A DNA stretch of 64,000 nucleotides from Bradyrhizobium jicamae (GTDB lineage: Bacteria > Pseudomonadota > Alphaproteobacteria > Rhizobiales > Xanthobacteraceae): assembly GCF_018130215.1 (NCBI RefSeq), contig NZ_JAFCKQ010000023.1, positions 1 through 64,000 of the forward strand, read 5' to 3'. The position numbers were made by a program, and so were the translations under genes. Of the stretch, positions 43,581 to 52,258 are shown piece by piece. How positions within the stretch are numbered: the stretch's first letter is position 1; each line of letters begins with the position of its first letter. The notes under the pieces are model-generated. The model saw only the letters and a list, made by a program, of their open reading frames with translations. It had not been told where the DNA came from and searched no databases.

Positions 43581-44627
43581 ATGCACTCACCTGAGCGCAG
43601 GGGTGTTCACCAGCGTGCACACACCGGCCGGATCGGCCAGTGGGACTCGGTCCGCATCTTCCTGGAAGTCGCCCGGATCGGTAGCTTCCGCGCAGCCGCT
43701 TTCGAACTCAACGCCTCGGCCAATTTCCTGCGCAAGCACATTCTGCAGTTGGAGAGTGCATACAAGACAACCCTGATCACGCGTCATGTCGACGGCATCC
43801 GCCTGACGCCGGAAGGCCAGAAGGTGCTGGACGCGGCACGTCGGATGGAAGAGGCGGCTTTCGGGCTCGACCGCGCACTGAGCCAGACCACCCCCGCACT
43901 CTCCGGCGAGGTTCGCTTTGCCATCACCGAAGGGCTCGGCACCTTCTGGGTTGCGCCGCGATTGATCGAATTCCAGCGCGCTTACCCGGGTCTGCTCGTC
44001 GACCTCAAATGCGAGATGCGTTCCGCCGACGTGCTGCGGCTCGAGGCTGACGTGGCGGTCCAGCTGGAAGAGCCGAACAAGCCCGACCTCAAGCGCGCCA
44101 AGATCGGGCGACTGCATGTGATGCCGTTCGTGAGTCCCTCCTATATCGAGATCTACGGCATGCCAAGGGACCAGGAGGACATCAGGCAAAACCATCGCAT
44201 CGTCCTGCAGGATGCGGACCAGACCCGAGCGCCGCAGATGTATGAGCAGTACGCGGGCCGCGATCCGGTCGGCTTCGTCGCAATGCGCAACAACGTCTCG
44301 AGTGCGCATGTCTGGGCAGTGGCCAAGGGCGCGGGCGTCGGCTGGCTCCCGACCTACATTCCGGCGGTCGCCGGACCTTTGATCCCGCTCGATATCGACA
44401 TCACATTCTCGCTCGACATCTGGCTTGCCTATCATCCCGACGCCAAGCGCATCCCGCGCGTAAGACAGCTGATCGACTGGACGATCCAGGCCTTCGACGG
44501 CCGCAAATATCCCTGGTTCCGGGACGAGTTCGTTCATCCTGACGATCTGCAGAAGTCCTACAAGGGCGAGCCGCTCGTCAATCTGTTCGCCGGCTTCGTC
44601 AAGGAGCCACGTTCCAGGATCGCCTGA
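43581..44627 (+). CDS. LysR-family transcriptional regulator
   Basis: A 348-residue LysR-type regulator, longer than usual (about 300). The N-terminal extension MHSPERRGVHQRAHTGRIG precedes the HTH (IGSFRAAAFELNASANFLRKHILQLE), and the sensor domain covers about 105-320. CGAGG precedes ATG 43581. It is divergent from the GNAT operon and probably controls it. The gene at 44649 follows 21 bp later. Confidence 0.85.
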   Translation: MHSPERRGVHQRAHTGRIGQWDSVRIFLEVARIGSFRAAAFELNASANFLRKHILQLESAYKTTLITRHVDGIRLTPEGQKVLDAARRMEEAAFGLDRALSQTTPALSGEVRFAITEGLGTFWVAPRLIEFQRAYPGLLVDLKCEMRSADVLRLEADVAVQLEEPNKPDLKRAKIGRLHVMPFVSPSYIEIYGMPRDQEDIRQNHRIVLQDADQTRAPQMYEQYAGRDPVGFVAMRNNVSSAHVWAVAKGAGVGWLPTYIPAVAGPLIPLDIDITFSLDIWLAYHPDAKRIPRVRQLIDWTIQAFDGRKYPWFRDEFVHPDDLQKSYKGEPLVNLFAGFVKEPRSRIA

Positions 44628-44648
44628 TGGAGACCGCCTGAGCGCACC

Positions 44649-45038
44649 ATGAGCACCTCGCAGGACGAACACATCGAGCAACAAGTGCAGGCGCGGTGGC
44701 TCGCGATCGGCCTTTCGCAGGCCGATCTTGCCGCGGTGCTGCGCACGAATTCAGCCCGGACCGTCGACGGCGCCAGCGAGTCCGCCAAGATCGACGGCGG
44801 CCGCCTGGCGACGCTGGCCGAGGTGCTCGGGATCGCCGCGGACGTCGCCAACCCGCAGGCCGCCCCGGCGGCACGTGCGCGGGCGAGGATCCAGGCGTCC
44901 CAATCGCTGCAGTCCTTGCTCGAATTGCGCATGATGCGGGTGTTTCGCGAGGTACAGAATCCCGATGCCAGGCGTGTCCTGGTCGAGCTCGCCGAGCAGA
45001 TCGTCAAGCGCCAGGCCGCGCCGCCCGAGGCCGGCTAG
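44649..45038 (+). CDS. Small protein with a lambda-repressor-like helix-turn-helix start
   Basis: A 129-residue protein. LGLSQADLAAVL-like text (about residues 19-31, AIGLSQADLAAVLRTNSARTV) and LATLAEVLGIAADV suggest an XRE-type or HTH-like region, but the match is weak. The C-terminal half is helical and basic. It is co-oriented with the LysR gene and 21 bp behind it. It may be a second regulator; function unknown. The gap 45039-45383 (345 bp) that follows has no supported gene. Confidence 0.55.
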   Translation: MSTSQDEHIEQQVQARWLAIGLSQADLAAVLRTNSARTVDGASESAKIDGGRLATLAEVLGIAADVANPQAAPAARARARIQASQSLQSLLELRMMRVFREVQNPDARRVLVELAEQIVKRQAAPPEAG

Positions 45039-45383
45039 AGCTATCTCCGTTCCGAGGGAAGCGGAGCGGAGCTCTGGATTCTTGTCTTGACGCATTGTCG
45101 TCACGCGAACCGGGATCCACGTCGCACGAAGCCCTGGACGCCGACGGGCCTTGGTCGAGAAAGACCGGCTGCCTTGTTCCACCATCCGAAGCGTCGTGTC
45201 CGCGCGAATGGTTCCGTTGCGCAAACCCCTGCCCGATCCGCAAGAGCGGCCTGGCGCATGGTCGCGATGCATTACCGCCATTGATAGCGCGTCGGAATCC
45301 GTGTCTCTGATATGGGGCCGGGTTTATTCCGGCCCGGCAATTGCGCGCCGGGCGAGCCGCGGCGTCAAGAATCCGGCCTGCGA

Positions 45384-46310
45384 ATGTCTGCTTCCGAATC
45401 CGCCTCAACGCCTGCGTCCGCCTCCTGGATCGTCAACCAGCCGTACATACTGCTCTGCATCACCGCGATGTGCTGGGCCGGGAATGCGATCGTCGGCCGG
45501 CTCGCCGCCGGCCACATTCCGCCGGTGACGCTGTCGTTCATGCGCTGGTCGGCGGCCTTCCTGATCATCCTTCCGTTCGCCTGGCAGCACCTCAAGCGTG
45601 ACTGGGGGACGATCCGCAACAATCTCGGCATCATGGTGCTGCTCTCGATATCAGGCATTGGCGCCTTCAACACGCTGCAATACTGGGCGCTCGAGCACAC
45701 CCAGGCGCTGAACACGCTACTACTGCAATCCGCCGCGCCGCTGGTGGTCGCGGTGTGGTCGCTGATCCTGCTCGGCGTTCGGCTGACGGTGGCGCAGGCG
45801 CTGGGCGTGCTGCTGTCGCTCTGTGGCGTGCTGGTGATCCTGCTGCATGGCGACGTCACGACGCTGTCGAAGATCGAGTTCAACAAGGGCGATCTGATCT
45901 TCATCGTCGCGCTGATCATCTTCGCGCTCTATTCGGTGCTGACGCTGAAGCGGCCCAACATCCACGGCCTCTCGGTCGCCAGCTTCACCTTCGGCTGCGG
46001 CGCGCTGTCGCTGGTGCCGTTCTTCGTCTGGGAACTCCATGCGCGCCCGGTGATGCAACTGACGACCGGTAACCTGCTCTCACTGTTCTATGTCGCGGTT
46101 TTCCCCTCGACAGTGGCGTATCTCTGTTTCAACCGCGGAATCCAGCTGATCGGCGCCAATCGCGCCGCGCCGTTCTTCCACGTGGTTCCGGTGTTCGGCA
46201 CCGTGATGTCGATGGTGTTCCTCGGCGAGAATCCGCAAGCCTTCCACTTCATCGGCTTCGCGCTGGTGCTGGCGGGCGTGTTTGCGGCGTCGCGGAAGCA
46301 GGCGGCCTGA
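45384..46310 (+). CDS. EamA-family (DMT) transporter, copy 1
   Basis: A 308-residue inner-membrane protein with ten hydrophobic segments in two EamA repeats. Signature stretches: NQPYILLCITAMCWAGNAIVGRLAAG, QYWALEHTQALNTLLLQSAAPL, and RGIQLIGANRAAPFFHVVPVFGTVMS. Substrate unknown; DMT proteins commonly export amino acids or other metabolites. It resembles the gene at 51246-52193 along its whole length. ATG 45384 is chosen; an upstream start at 45312 adds a non-membrane leader. Confidence 0.88.
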   Translation: MSASESASTPASASWIVNQPYILLCITAMCWAGNAIVGRLAAGHIPPVTLSFMRWSAAFLIILPFAWQHLKRDWGTIRNNLGIMVLLSISGIGAFNTLQYWALEHTQALNTLLLQSAAPLVVAVWSLILLGVRLTVAQALGVLLSLCGVLVILLHGDVTTLSKIEFNKGDLIFIVALIIFALYSVLTLKRPNIHGLSVASFTFGCGALSLVPFFVWELHARPVMQLTTGNLLSLFYVAVFPSTVAYLCFNRGIQLIGANRAAPFFHVVPVFGTVMSMVFLGENPQAFHFIGFALVLAGVFAASRKQAA

Positions 46311-46322
46311 TCCATCGTCTTC

Positions 46323-46430
46323 CCCTCTCCCCGTTCTTACGGGGAGAGGGTCAGGGTGAGGGGCTGGTTCCGCACACAACGCTGATAGAAGAGCTCGCGG
46401 AGACACCCGGATCGCATCTTCGATGCGATC
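46323..46430. repeat. Palindromic repeats downstream of the EamA gene
   Basis: A perfect 11-bp hairpin (46323-46333 with 46340-46350) and a 9-bp hairpin (46410-46418 with 46422-46430) fill the gap before the MlaD gene. A decayed copy of the first arm lies at about 46433-46455. The first can act as a terminator of the EamA gene. Confidence 0.7.
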
Positions 46431-46534
46431 TGACCTCTCCCCGCAGGCGCGGGACGAGGTAAGCGACGGTGCGGTGACGAAGCGCTGCAAATCCTCTATC
46501 TTGACGACCTGCTTCGCGAACGGATCCAGGACTT

Positions 46535-47344
46535 ATGGCACGCGCCAGCAATGTGATGATCGGCACGGTGACGCTGGCCCTGATCGCGGGGTCGCTCGGC
46601 GGCTGGCTCGGCTATCAGCGCTATGCCGGCATCAAGCGCATGGTGCCGTTCCGCGTCATCTTCGAGGGCTCGGCCTCGGGCCTGCGCCGCGGTGCCAGCG
46701 TGAACTTCGCCGGCGTGCGCGTCGGCGAAGTGGTGTCGCTCAGACTGCTTCGTCACCGCGTGGTCGCGATGACCAGGATCGAGGGCAATACGCCGATCAG
46801 GAAGGACACCCAGGTCGGGCTCGAATTCCAGGGCCTGACCGGGATCGCCGCGATCTCCTTCACCGGCGGCACCGACGACGCGTCGCCGCCGCCGCTCGGC
46901 ACCGATGGCGTTCCTGAACTGACCGCCGATCCCGAAGGCACCATGGGCGTGTCGGAGAAGCTGCGCAACGCACTGCGCAATGTCGACCGCGCCATCACCG
47001 AGAACGAGGGTGAGATCAAGGACACGCTGCGCGGCTTTGAGAACTTCACCAACTCGCTGTCGGGCAATGGCGAGCTGGTCGCCGGTTTCATCGACGCCGC
47101 CGAGGCCGGCGTCAATGCGGTCGACGACAAGATCACCGCGACCGACAGGTACCTGAACAGTCTCGGCAGCGACAAATACGGCGGGCAATTGCTGCCGACC
47201 GTGATCTCGCTGCGTGAATTGATCCAGAGTTTCGACAAGAAGTCCGGCGTGTTCATCGCCGACACCCGCAAGACGCTCAATGACGTCAGCCAGTCCGTCA
47301 ACGCTTTCAATGAGAAAATTGTCGGGCCCGGCGGCAGGCGCTAA
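46535..47344 (+). CDS. MlaD/Mce-domain protein
   Basis: A 269-residue protein with one N-terminal membrane helix (MIGTVTLALIAGSLGGWLG). The MlaD domain follows (about 35-115; FRVIFEGSASGLRRGASVNFAGVRVGEVVSL, in part, then GLTGIAAISFTGG), then a long helical tail (about 130-260). MlaD-type proteins form rings that carry phospholipids between membranes in complexes with MlaE and MlaF. Neither partner is adjacent, so it is an orphan or works with distant genes. Confidence 0.85.
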   Translation: MARASNVMIGTVTLALIAGSLGGWLGYQRYAGIKRMVPFRVIFEGSASGLRRGASVNFAGVRVGEVVSLRLLRHRVVAMTRIEGNTPIRKDTQVGLEFQGLTGIAAISFTGGTDDASPPPLGTDGVPELTADPEGTMGVSEKLRNALRNVDRAITENEGEIKDTLRGFENFTNSLSGNGELVAGFIDAAEAGVNAVDDKITATDRYLNSLGSDKYGGQLLPTVISLRELIQSFDKKSGVFIADTRKTLNDVSQSVNAFNEKIVGPGGRR

Positions 47345-47382
47345 CGTAGGCCCTGACAGCAAGAACAACGGAAACGCCTGAC

Positions 47383-48600
47383 GTGCACGACCGCTCCGCC
47401 GCGCCCTCCCCGCCTCCCGCCACCGTGACCCGCGCCACAAGCTCGGTGCCGAGGCGCCTGCGCCGCTATCTCACGCTCGACGATTTCGAGCTTCAGGCGC
47501 GGCGACTGTTGCCGAAATTCCTGTACGGCTACATTTCGGGCGGTGCCGAGACCGACATGGCGCGGACCGACAACCGCCGTGCCTTCGACGAATACGGCTT
47601 CGTGCCGCGGGTGCTGATGGACGTCTCCGGCCGCGACCAGACCACGACGCTGTTCGGCAGGACCTACGCCTCGCCGTTCGGCATTCCGCCCATGGGCTCG
47701 TCAGCGCTGTGCGCCTATCGCGGCGACATCGTACTCGCGCAAGCGGCGGCCGCGGCCAATGTCCCGATGATCCTGTCGGCATCGTCGCTGATCACCCTCG
47801 AGGACGTCCGCGCCGCCAATCCGCAAGCCTGGTACCAGGCCTATCTCGCCGGCGTCGATGCGCGCATAGAGCCGCTGATCGATCGCGTCGCGGCCGCGGG
47901 CTACGACACCTTCGTGGTCACCGCCGACGTGCCGGTGCCGCCGAACCGCGAGAATAACATCCGCAACGGCTTCCAGGTGCCGCTCGCGATCACGCCGCTT
48001 GTGTTCTGGGACACCGTCACCCATCCCGACTGGCTGCTGAACACCTGGGCACGCACGGTATTGAATCACGGCATGCCGCATTTCGAGAACATGGACAGCA
48101 AGCAGGGCCCGCCGGTGCTGTCGAAGAATCTGATGCGCAACATCGGCAACCGCGACCAGCTCGCGTGGAGGCACGTCGAACTGATCCGCAGGCGCTGGCC
48201 CGGCAAGCTCGTGGTCAAGGGGCTGATCTCGCCGGAGGACGCGCGGATGGCGCGCGAACACGGCTGCGACGGCGTCATCGTCTCAAACCATGGTGGCCGC
48301 CAGCTCGACTACACCGTTTCCGCAATGCGCACCCTGCCGGAGATCGCGGCGCAAAAGGGCGGCATGACCGTGATGATGGACGGCGGCATCCGCCGCGGCA
48401 CCGACGTAATCAAGGCGCTCGCGCTCGGCGCCGACTTCGTCTTCATCGGCCGCCCCTTCCTCTACGCCGCCGTCGTCGCCGGCGAGCCAGGAGTGGCGCG
48501 CGCGATCTCGCTGTTGCATGCCGAGATCGACCGCGATCTCGCACTGCTGGGTATCCGCAGCCTCAGGGAGATCACGCCGGAGCTGGTGCGGAAATTCTGA
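47383..48600 (+). CDS. FMN-dependent alpha-hydroxyacid oxidase/dehydrogenase
   Basis: A 405-residue flavoenzyme of the LldD / glycolate oxidase family. The catalytic motif SNHGGRQLD carries the active-site histidine, and FMN contacts appear in YGYISGGAETD, PMGSSALC and MDGGIRRGTDVIKALALGAD. It oxidises L-2-hydroxyacids such as lactate, glycolate or mandelate; which one cannot be read from sequence. The start is GTG 47383. The frame starts 38 bp after the MlaD gene. Confidence 0.88.
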   Translation: MHDRSAAPSPPPATVTRATSSVPRRLRRYLTLDDFELQARRLLPKFLYGYISGGAETDMARTDNRRAFDEYGFVPRVLMDVSGRDQTTTLFGRTYASPFGIPPMGSSALCAYRGDIVLAQAAAAANVPMILSASSLITLEDVRAANPQAWYQAYLAGVDARIEPLIDRVAAAGYDTFVVTADVPVPPNRENNIRNGFQVPLAITPLVFWDTVTHPDWLLNTWARTVLNHGMPHFENMDSKQGPPVLSKNLMRNIGNRDQLAWRHVELIRRRWPGKLVVKGLISPEDARMAREHGCDGVIVSNHGGRQLDYTVSAMRTLPEIAAQKGGMTVMMDGGIRRGTDVIKALALGADFVFIGRPFLYAAVVAGEPGVARAISLLHAEIDRDLALLGIRSLREITPELVRKF

Positions 48601-48605
48601 CGGCA

Positions 48606-49010
48606 TTACGCATAGCGCGACGCGCCCATGCAGAGCGCGGTGATCGCAAGCAGCCCGGCGGCGACGCGCTGGGCCGCCGCGAGCCGCGAACGCGCGGCTG
48701 ACGCGTCGGCTGCGTCGTTGCGGAGTTGCCTGACGGCACCGCCGCCGACGATGATCTGCACCGCGATTGCGAGCAGCGCGGCGCCGGCACCGGCGGCCAG
48801 GATCTGCTCCGACAGGGCGAACGAGCCCTCATGGACGAGGTGCCAGAGGGTGGCGCCGGTCACGATCGCGACCGTGGCCGCCCCGAGCTGCGGGACCAGC
48901 AGCTTTTCGCCGCCAAGGCCGCCGGTGCGCGCCAGCGTGAAACTCGAGCCGGCCCAAAACACCGCTGACAGGACGTGCAGGGACAGGGCTATGATGAGGG
49001 CGGCCTGCAT
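48606..49010 (-). CDS. Small integral membrane protein
   Basis: A 134-residue protein with four hydrophobic helices (ALIIALSLHVLSAVFWAGSSF, LGAATVAIVTGATLWHLV, ILAAGAGAALLAIAVQIIVGG, AAQRVAAGLLAITALCMGAS). HLVHE and the start HVLSAVFWAG resemble haem-containing or copper-type small membrane proteins, but no clear family fits. It is divergent from a TetR gene, with a strong palindrome between, and is the likely target of that repressor. Confidence 0.72.
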   Translation of the reverse strand: MQAALIIALSLHVLSAVFWAGSSFTLARTGGLGGEKLLVPQLGAATVAIVTGATLWHLVHEGSFALSEQILAAGAGAALLAIAVQIIVGGGAVRQLRNDAADASAARSRLAAAQRVAAGLLAITALCMGASRYA

Positions 49011-49037
49011 GATGTCGCTCCGGATTCTTGAGATTAG

Positions 49038-49054
49038 ATATACATAATGTATAT
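49038..49054. promoter_or_regulatory. TetR operator palindrome
   Basis: ATATACAT-A-ATGTATAT is a perfect 8-bp inverted repeat with a one-base centre, in the 71-bp gap between the divergent membrane protein (start 49010) and the tetR gene (start 49082). Its position suits autorepression. Confidence 0.75.
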
Positions 49055-49081
49055 TCAATTTGACGAAAGCAAGGCAAGCCG

Positions 49082-49699
49082 ATGCCGCCGCGCAGCTATG
49101 TGAGCCCGGCGCGCAGTGCCGCCGCCGCCGAGACCCGCGAGCGCGTGATCGCGGCCGCCTCGCAGGCCTTGCGCGAAGGCGAGAGCATCGCCCGCTTCTC
49201 GCTGGACTCGGTGGCGAAGGCGGCGGGCGTGACGCGGCTGACCGTCTACAACCAGTTCGGCTCGCGGCGCGGGCTGCTGGAAGCCGTGTTCGACGAGATC
49301 GGGAGGTCCGGCGGGCTGCATCGGCTCGCCGACATCATGACGATGGGCGACCCGCGCGCCGCGCTCGATCGCCTGGCCGAGATTTTCTGTGCATTCTGGA
49401 GCGGGGACGCCGCGGTCGGCCGGCTCAACGACGCGATGGCGACCGATCCCGAATTCGCCGAGGCCGTGCGCGAACGCAACGAGCGCCGCCGCAAGAGCCT
49501 CACCGTGCTGATCGATCGCCTCGCCGCGAAGACCGCCTCGGCTCACGCACGCAAGGACGCGGTCGATCTGATCTTCGCGCTGACGGGCTACCCGACCTAT
49601 GCCGCGCTGAGCCCGGGGCGATCAAGGGATGACGTGTGCCGCGTGGTCCAGGCCGCCTGCCGCGCGGCGATCGAACCGCTGTCAGACCGTCCAGATTGA
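49082..49699 (+). CDS. TetR-family transcriptional regulator
   Basis: A 205-residue repressor. The HTH occupies about residues 17-63 (RERVIAAASQALREGESIARFSLDSVAKAAGVTRLTVYNQFGSR, in part). The C-terminal ligand domain is helical with DAAVGRLNDAMATDPEFAEAV. It probably represses the divergent membrane-protein gene through the palindrome at 49038-49054. Confidence 0.88.
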   Translation: MPPRSYVSPARSAAAAETRERVIAAASQALREGESIARFSLDSVAKAAGVTRLTVYNQFGSRRGLLEAVFDEIGRSGGLHRLADIMTMGDPRAALDRLAEIFCAFWSGDAAVGRLNDAMATDPEFAEAVRERNERRRKSLTVLIDRLAAKTASAHARKDAVDLIFALTGYPTYAALSPGRSRDDVCRVVQAACRAAIEPLSDRPD

Positions 49700-49753
49700 G
49701 GCCATCGCGCATCGCTTCGCTCGCAATGACGGTGCGCGAGCTCTGCTCGACGG

Positions 49754-50155
49754 CTACCCGAGCTTGAGCTTGCTGTACGCCTCGCGCGTCGCGATGATGA
49801 CGTGCCGTTCGCAGCCATTGCGGCGATGCGGGTCGCAGAGATTCTCGTAGTCCGCCGATGTCATCATATCGATGAAGGCATTGACGCTCGGGTAGTGGAC
49901 CAGCGCGATGTAGTCCCATTGCTGGCCGTCGGCTTCGCCGAGCGCGACCGTCTCGGCGTTGCCGGTCCACAGCAGCGTGCCGCCGCGCGCCTTGATCATG
50001 GGGACGGTCAGCGCGCTGTAGCGCACATACGCATCCCAGCCCGAGCCGTCGCCGTCGAGCGACCGCGCGCGAAACCGCATCAGATTGACCATCACGACCG
50101 GCGCCGCGCGGTCGAGCCCGCTCAGGCCTTTGACATTCAGGAGATCGACGCCCAT
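49754..50155 (-). CDS. DUF1330-like small protein
   Basis: A 133-residue protein of the dimeric alpha/beta barrel type (VVMVNLMRFR, then GGTLLWTGNAETVALGEADGQQWDYIALVHYPSVNAFIDM, in part). This fold includes DUF1330 members. No active site can be named. ATG 50155 is used; an earlier start in the frame (50281) overlaps the divergent HD gene. Confidence 0.75.
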   Translation of the reverse strand: MGVDLLNVKGLSGLDRAAPVVMVNLMRFRARSLDGDGSGWDAYVRYSALTVPMIKARGGTLLWTGNAETVALGEADGQQWDYIALVHYPSVNAFIDMMTSADYENLCDPHRRNGCERHVIIATREAYSKLKLG

Positions 50156-50288
50156 CCTTGGCTCCCTGCCGGTGCATTGAGGCCGCGGTTCGGCCGCAAA
50201 GATCATGTCACATGGCAGCGTTACCCTGAAGTGGCGCTCCGGCCTGGCGCTTGCAGGCCTCCCCGCGACGTCGGAGGTCAAGGCCGTG

Positions 50289-51131
50289 ATGACCCTTCCC
50301 GAACTTGCGGCCGATGCGCTCGGCAGGTTTCTCGGCGACTACATGCAGCGCCGGTTCGGTACGCAGTCCCAGCTGGTCGAAACCGTGCCCTCGATCGCGC
50401 GGATCGCGATCGAATGCATCGGCAACAGCGACGCGCTGTATCACAATGTCGAGCACACCATGCTGGTGACGCTCGCCGGCCACGACATCCTGCGCGGCCG
50501 CGCCCTGCACGCGCACATGACCGCGGAAGACTACGCCCATGTCATCATCGCCTGCCTGACGCACGACATCGGCTATGTGCGCGGCGTGTTCGAGGCCGAC
50601 GACAAGGACAGCGGCTATCTGATCAGTGCCGATGGCCGCAAGGTCGCGCTGCCGCGCGGCTCGTCGGATGCCGGCCTGCTGCCCTATCACGTCGACCGCT
50701 CCAAGATGTTCGTGATGGAGCGCATCAAGGGCATCGCCCAGCTCGACAAGAGCCGGATCGCCGAGGCCATCGAAGGCACGCGCTTTCCGGACAGCATCCC
50801 GGGCGGGAGCGGGGAATTCAGTGACGAGGCCGCATTGCTGCGCGCCGCCGACCTGATCGGCCAGCTCGGCGATCCCCACTACATCCGCAAGGCCAACGCG
50901 CTGTACCACGAATTCGAGGAGGCCGGGCTCAACCGCCAGCTCGGCTACGGGTCGCCGGCCGACATCGTCAACCTCTATCCCCAGTTCTACTGGAACAGCG
51001 TCGCGCCGCATGTGCAGAAGGCGATCCGCCATCTCAACATCACCTCCAGCGGCCGGCAATGGATCGCCAATCTCTACGGCAACGTGTTCCGCGCCGAGCG
51101 CGACATCTCGCTGTCCGGGCCGCAGAAATAG
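50289..51131 (+). CDS. HD-domain metal-dependent phosphohydrolase
   Basis: A 280-residue protein. The HD motif is CLTHDIGYVRG with an upstream metal histidine in LYHNVEHTML; this is the pattern of HD-type phosphodiesterases and phosphohydrolases. The helical rest has ADLIGQLGDPHYIRKANALYHEF, where AADLIGQ gives the later metal aspartate. The substrate may be a nucleotide or cyclic nucleotide. GGAGG precedes GTG 50286 and ATG 50289. Confidence 0.82.
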   Translation: MTLPELAADALGRFLGDYMQRRFGTQSQLVETVPSIARIAIECIGNSDALYHNVEHTMLVTLAGHDILRGRALHAHMTAEDYAHVIIACLTHDIGYVRGVFEADDKDSGYLISADGRKVALPRGSSDAGLLPYHVDRSKMFVMERIKGIAQLDKSRIAEAIEGTRFPDSIPGGSGEFSDEAALLRAADLIGQLGDPHYIRKANALYHEFEEAGLNRQLGYGSPADIVNLYPQFYWNSVAPHVQKAIRHLNITSSGRQWIANLYGNVFRAERDISLSGPQK

Positions 51132-51245
51132 GCGGATACGCACGGCGCGGGTCTGACGACTGCGGTGGTTGTGACGGCGCGCATGGCTCCAATCCGCTCT
51201 TTCGTCTTGTCGCCGCGACAGATTCGGGCGCAACATCGCGCAATA

Positions 51246-52193
51246 ATGACCGACCGCGCCCTGCCTGCACCTGCCGCACCCACGCATCGCTCGCCGCTGC
51301 ACTGGCTCAACAACCAGCCCTACCTGCTGCTCAGCCTGACCTCGCTGTTCTGGGCCGCCAATATCGTGCTGGCGCGGCATGTCGGCAGCCACGTGCCGCC
51401 GATCACGCTGACCACGATCCGCTGGTTCGGCGTCTTCCTGATCCTGTTGCCGTTCGCCTGGCCGCATCTGAAGCAGGACTGGCCGAAGCTGCGCGGCGCG
51501 CTGCCGCTGATGCTGCTGCTGTCCGCGGTCGGATTTGCGTTCAACAACGCGATCTCCTACTGGGCGATGCAGTATACCGAGGCGCTGAACGCGCTCCTGA
51601 TCCAGTCGGCCGGCCCGCTGTTCGTGGCGCTGTGGTCGCTGGTGCTGTTCGGCGTGCGGCTGACACCGGCACAGCTTGCCGGGATCGCGATCTCGCTGGC
51701 GGGCGTGCTCACCATCATCCTGCGCGGCGATTTCTCCGCGCTCGCCAGCATCTCCTTCAACCGGGGCGACATCATGTTCGGCGCCTCGCTGGTGTCGTTC
51801 GGGCTCTATTCGGCGCTGATCCCGCGCCGGCCGAAGATCCACCAGCTCTCGCTGATCTCGTTCACCACCTGCTGCGGTGCGCTGATGCTGCTGCCGGCCG
51901 CGATCTGGGAATTCCTCGCCGGCGCGACGCTGAAGTTCGACCTGCTGACGATCTCGACGCTGGTCTATGTGCTGATCTTCCCCTCGACGCTCGCCTATCT
52001 GTTCTTCAACCGCGGCGTCGCGCTGATCGGCCCGAACCGGGCCGCGCCGTTCTTCCACCTGGTGCCGGTATTCGGCTCGGCGATGGCGATCCTCCTGCTC
52101 GGCGAGACCCTCGCGCCGTTTCATCTGATCGGCTACGCGCTGGTGCTCGCCGGCGTCGTGATCGCCTCGCGGCAGGGATCGGCGAAGGGGTAG
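51246..52193 (+). CDS. EamA-family (DMT) transporter, copy 2
   Basis: A 315-residue paralogue of the transporter at 45384. Signature stretches: NNQPYLLLSLTSLFWAANIVLARHVG, ISYWAMQYTEALNALLIQSAGPL, RGVALIGPNRAAPFFHLVPVFGS. Ten membrane segments. Substrate unknown. ATG 51246 is used; the frame runs upstream to 51165. Confidence 0.88.
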   Translation: MTDRALPAPAAPTHRSPLHWLNNQPYLLLSLTSLFWAANIVLARHVGSHVPPITLTTIRWFGVFLILLPFAWPHLKQDWPKLRGALPLMLLLSAVGFAFNNAISYWAMQYTEALNALLIQSAGPLFVALWSLVLFGVRLTPAQLAGIAISLAGVLTIILRGDFSALASISFNRGDIMFGASLVSFGLYSALIPRRPKIHQLSLISFTTCCGALMLLPAAIWEFLAGATLKFDLLTISTLVYVLIFPSTLAYLFFNRGVALIGPNRAAPFFHLVPVFGSAMAILLLGETLAPFHLIGYALVLAGVVIASRQGSAKG

Positions 52194-52207
52194 ATCCAGA
52201 AGCACGA

Positions 52208-52230
52208 ATGCCCGGGACAAGCCCGGGCAT
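52208..52230. terminator. Bidirectional hairpin between convergent genes
   Basis: Perfect 9-bp arms (52208-52216 with 52222-52230) around a 5-base loop, between the EamA gene and the convergent chemoreceptor gene. It could end both transcripts, although no long T-run follows on either side. Confidence 0.65.
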
Positions 52231-52258
52231 CGCCGCAACCTCAATTCACGAATAACGC

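Noticed and set aside
46323..46455. Possible short CRISPR-like or tandem repeats
   Set aside because: The repeats are inverted and unequal, with no regular spacers, so they are palindromic elements, not a CRISPR array.
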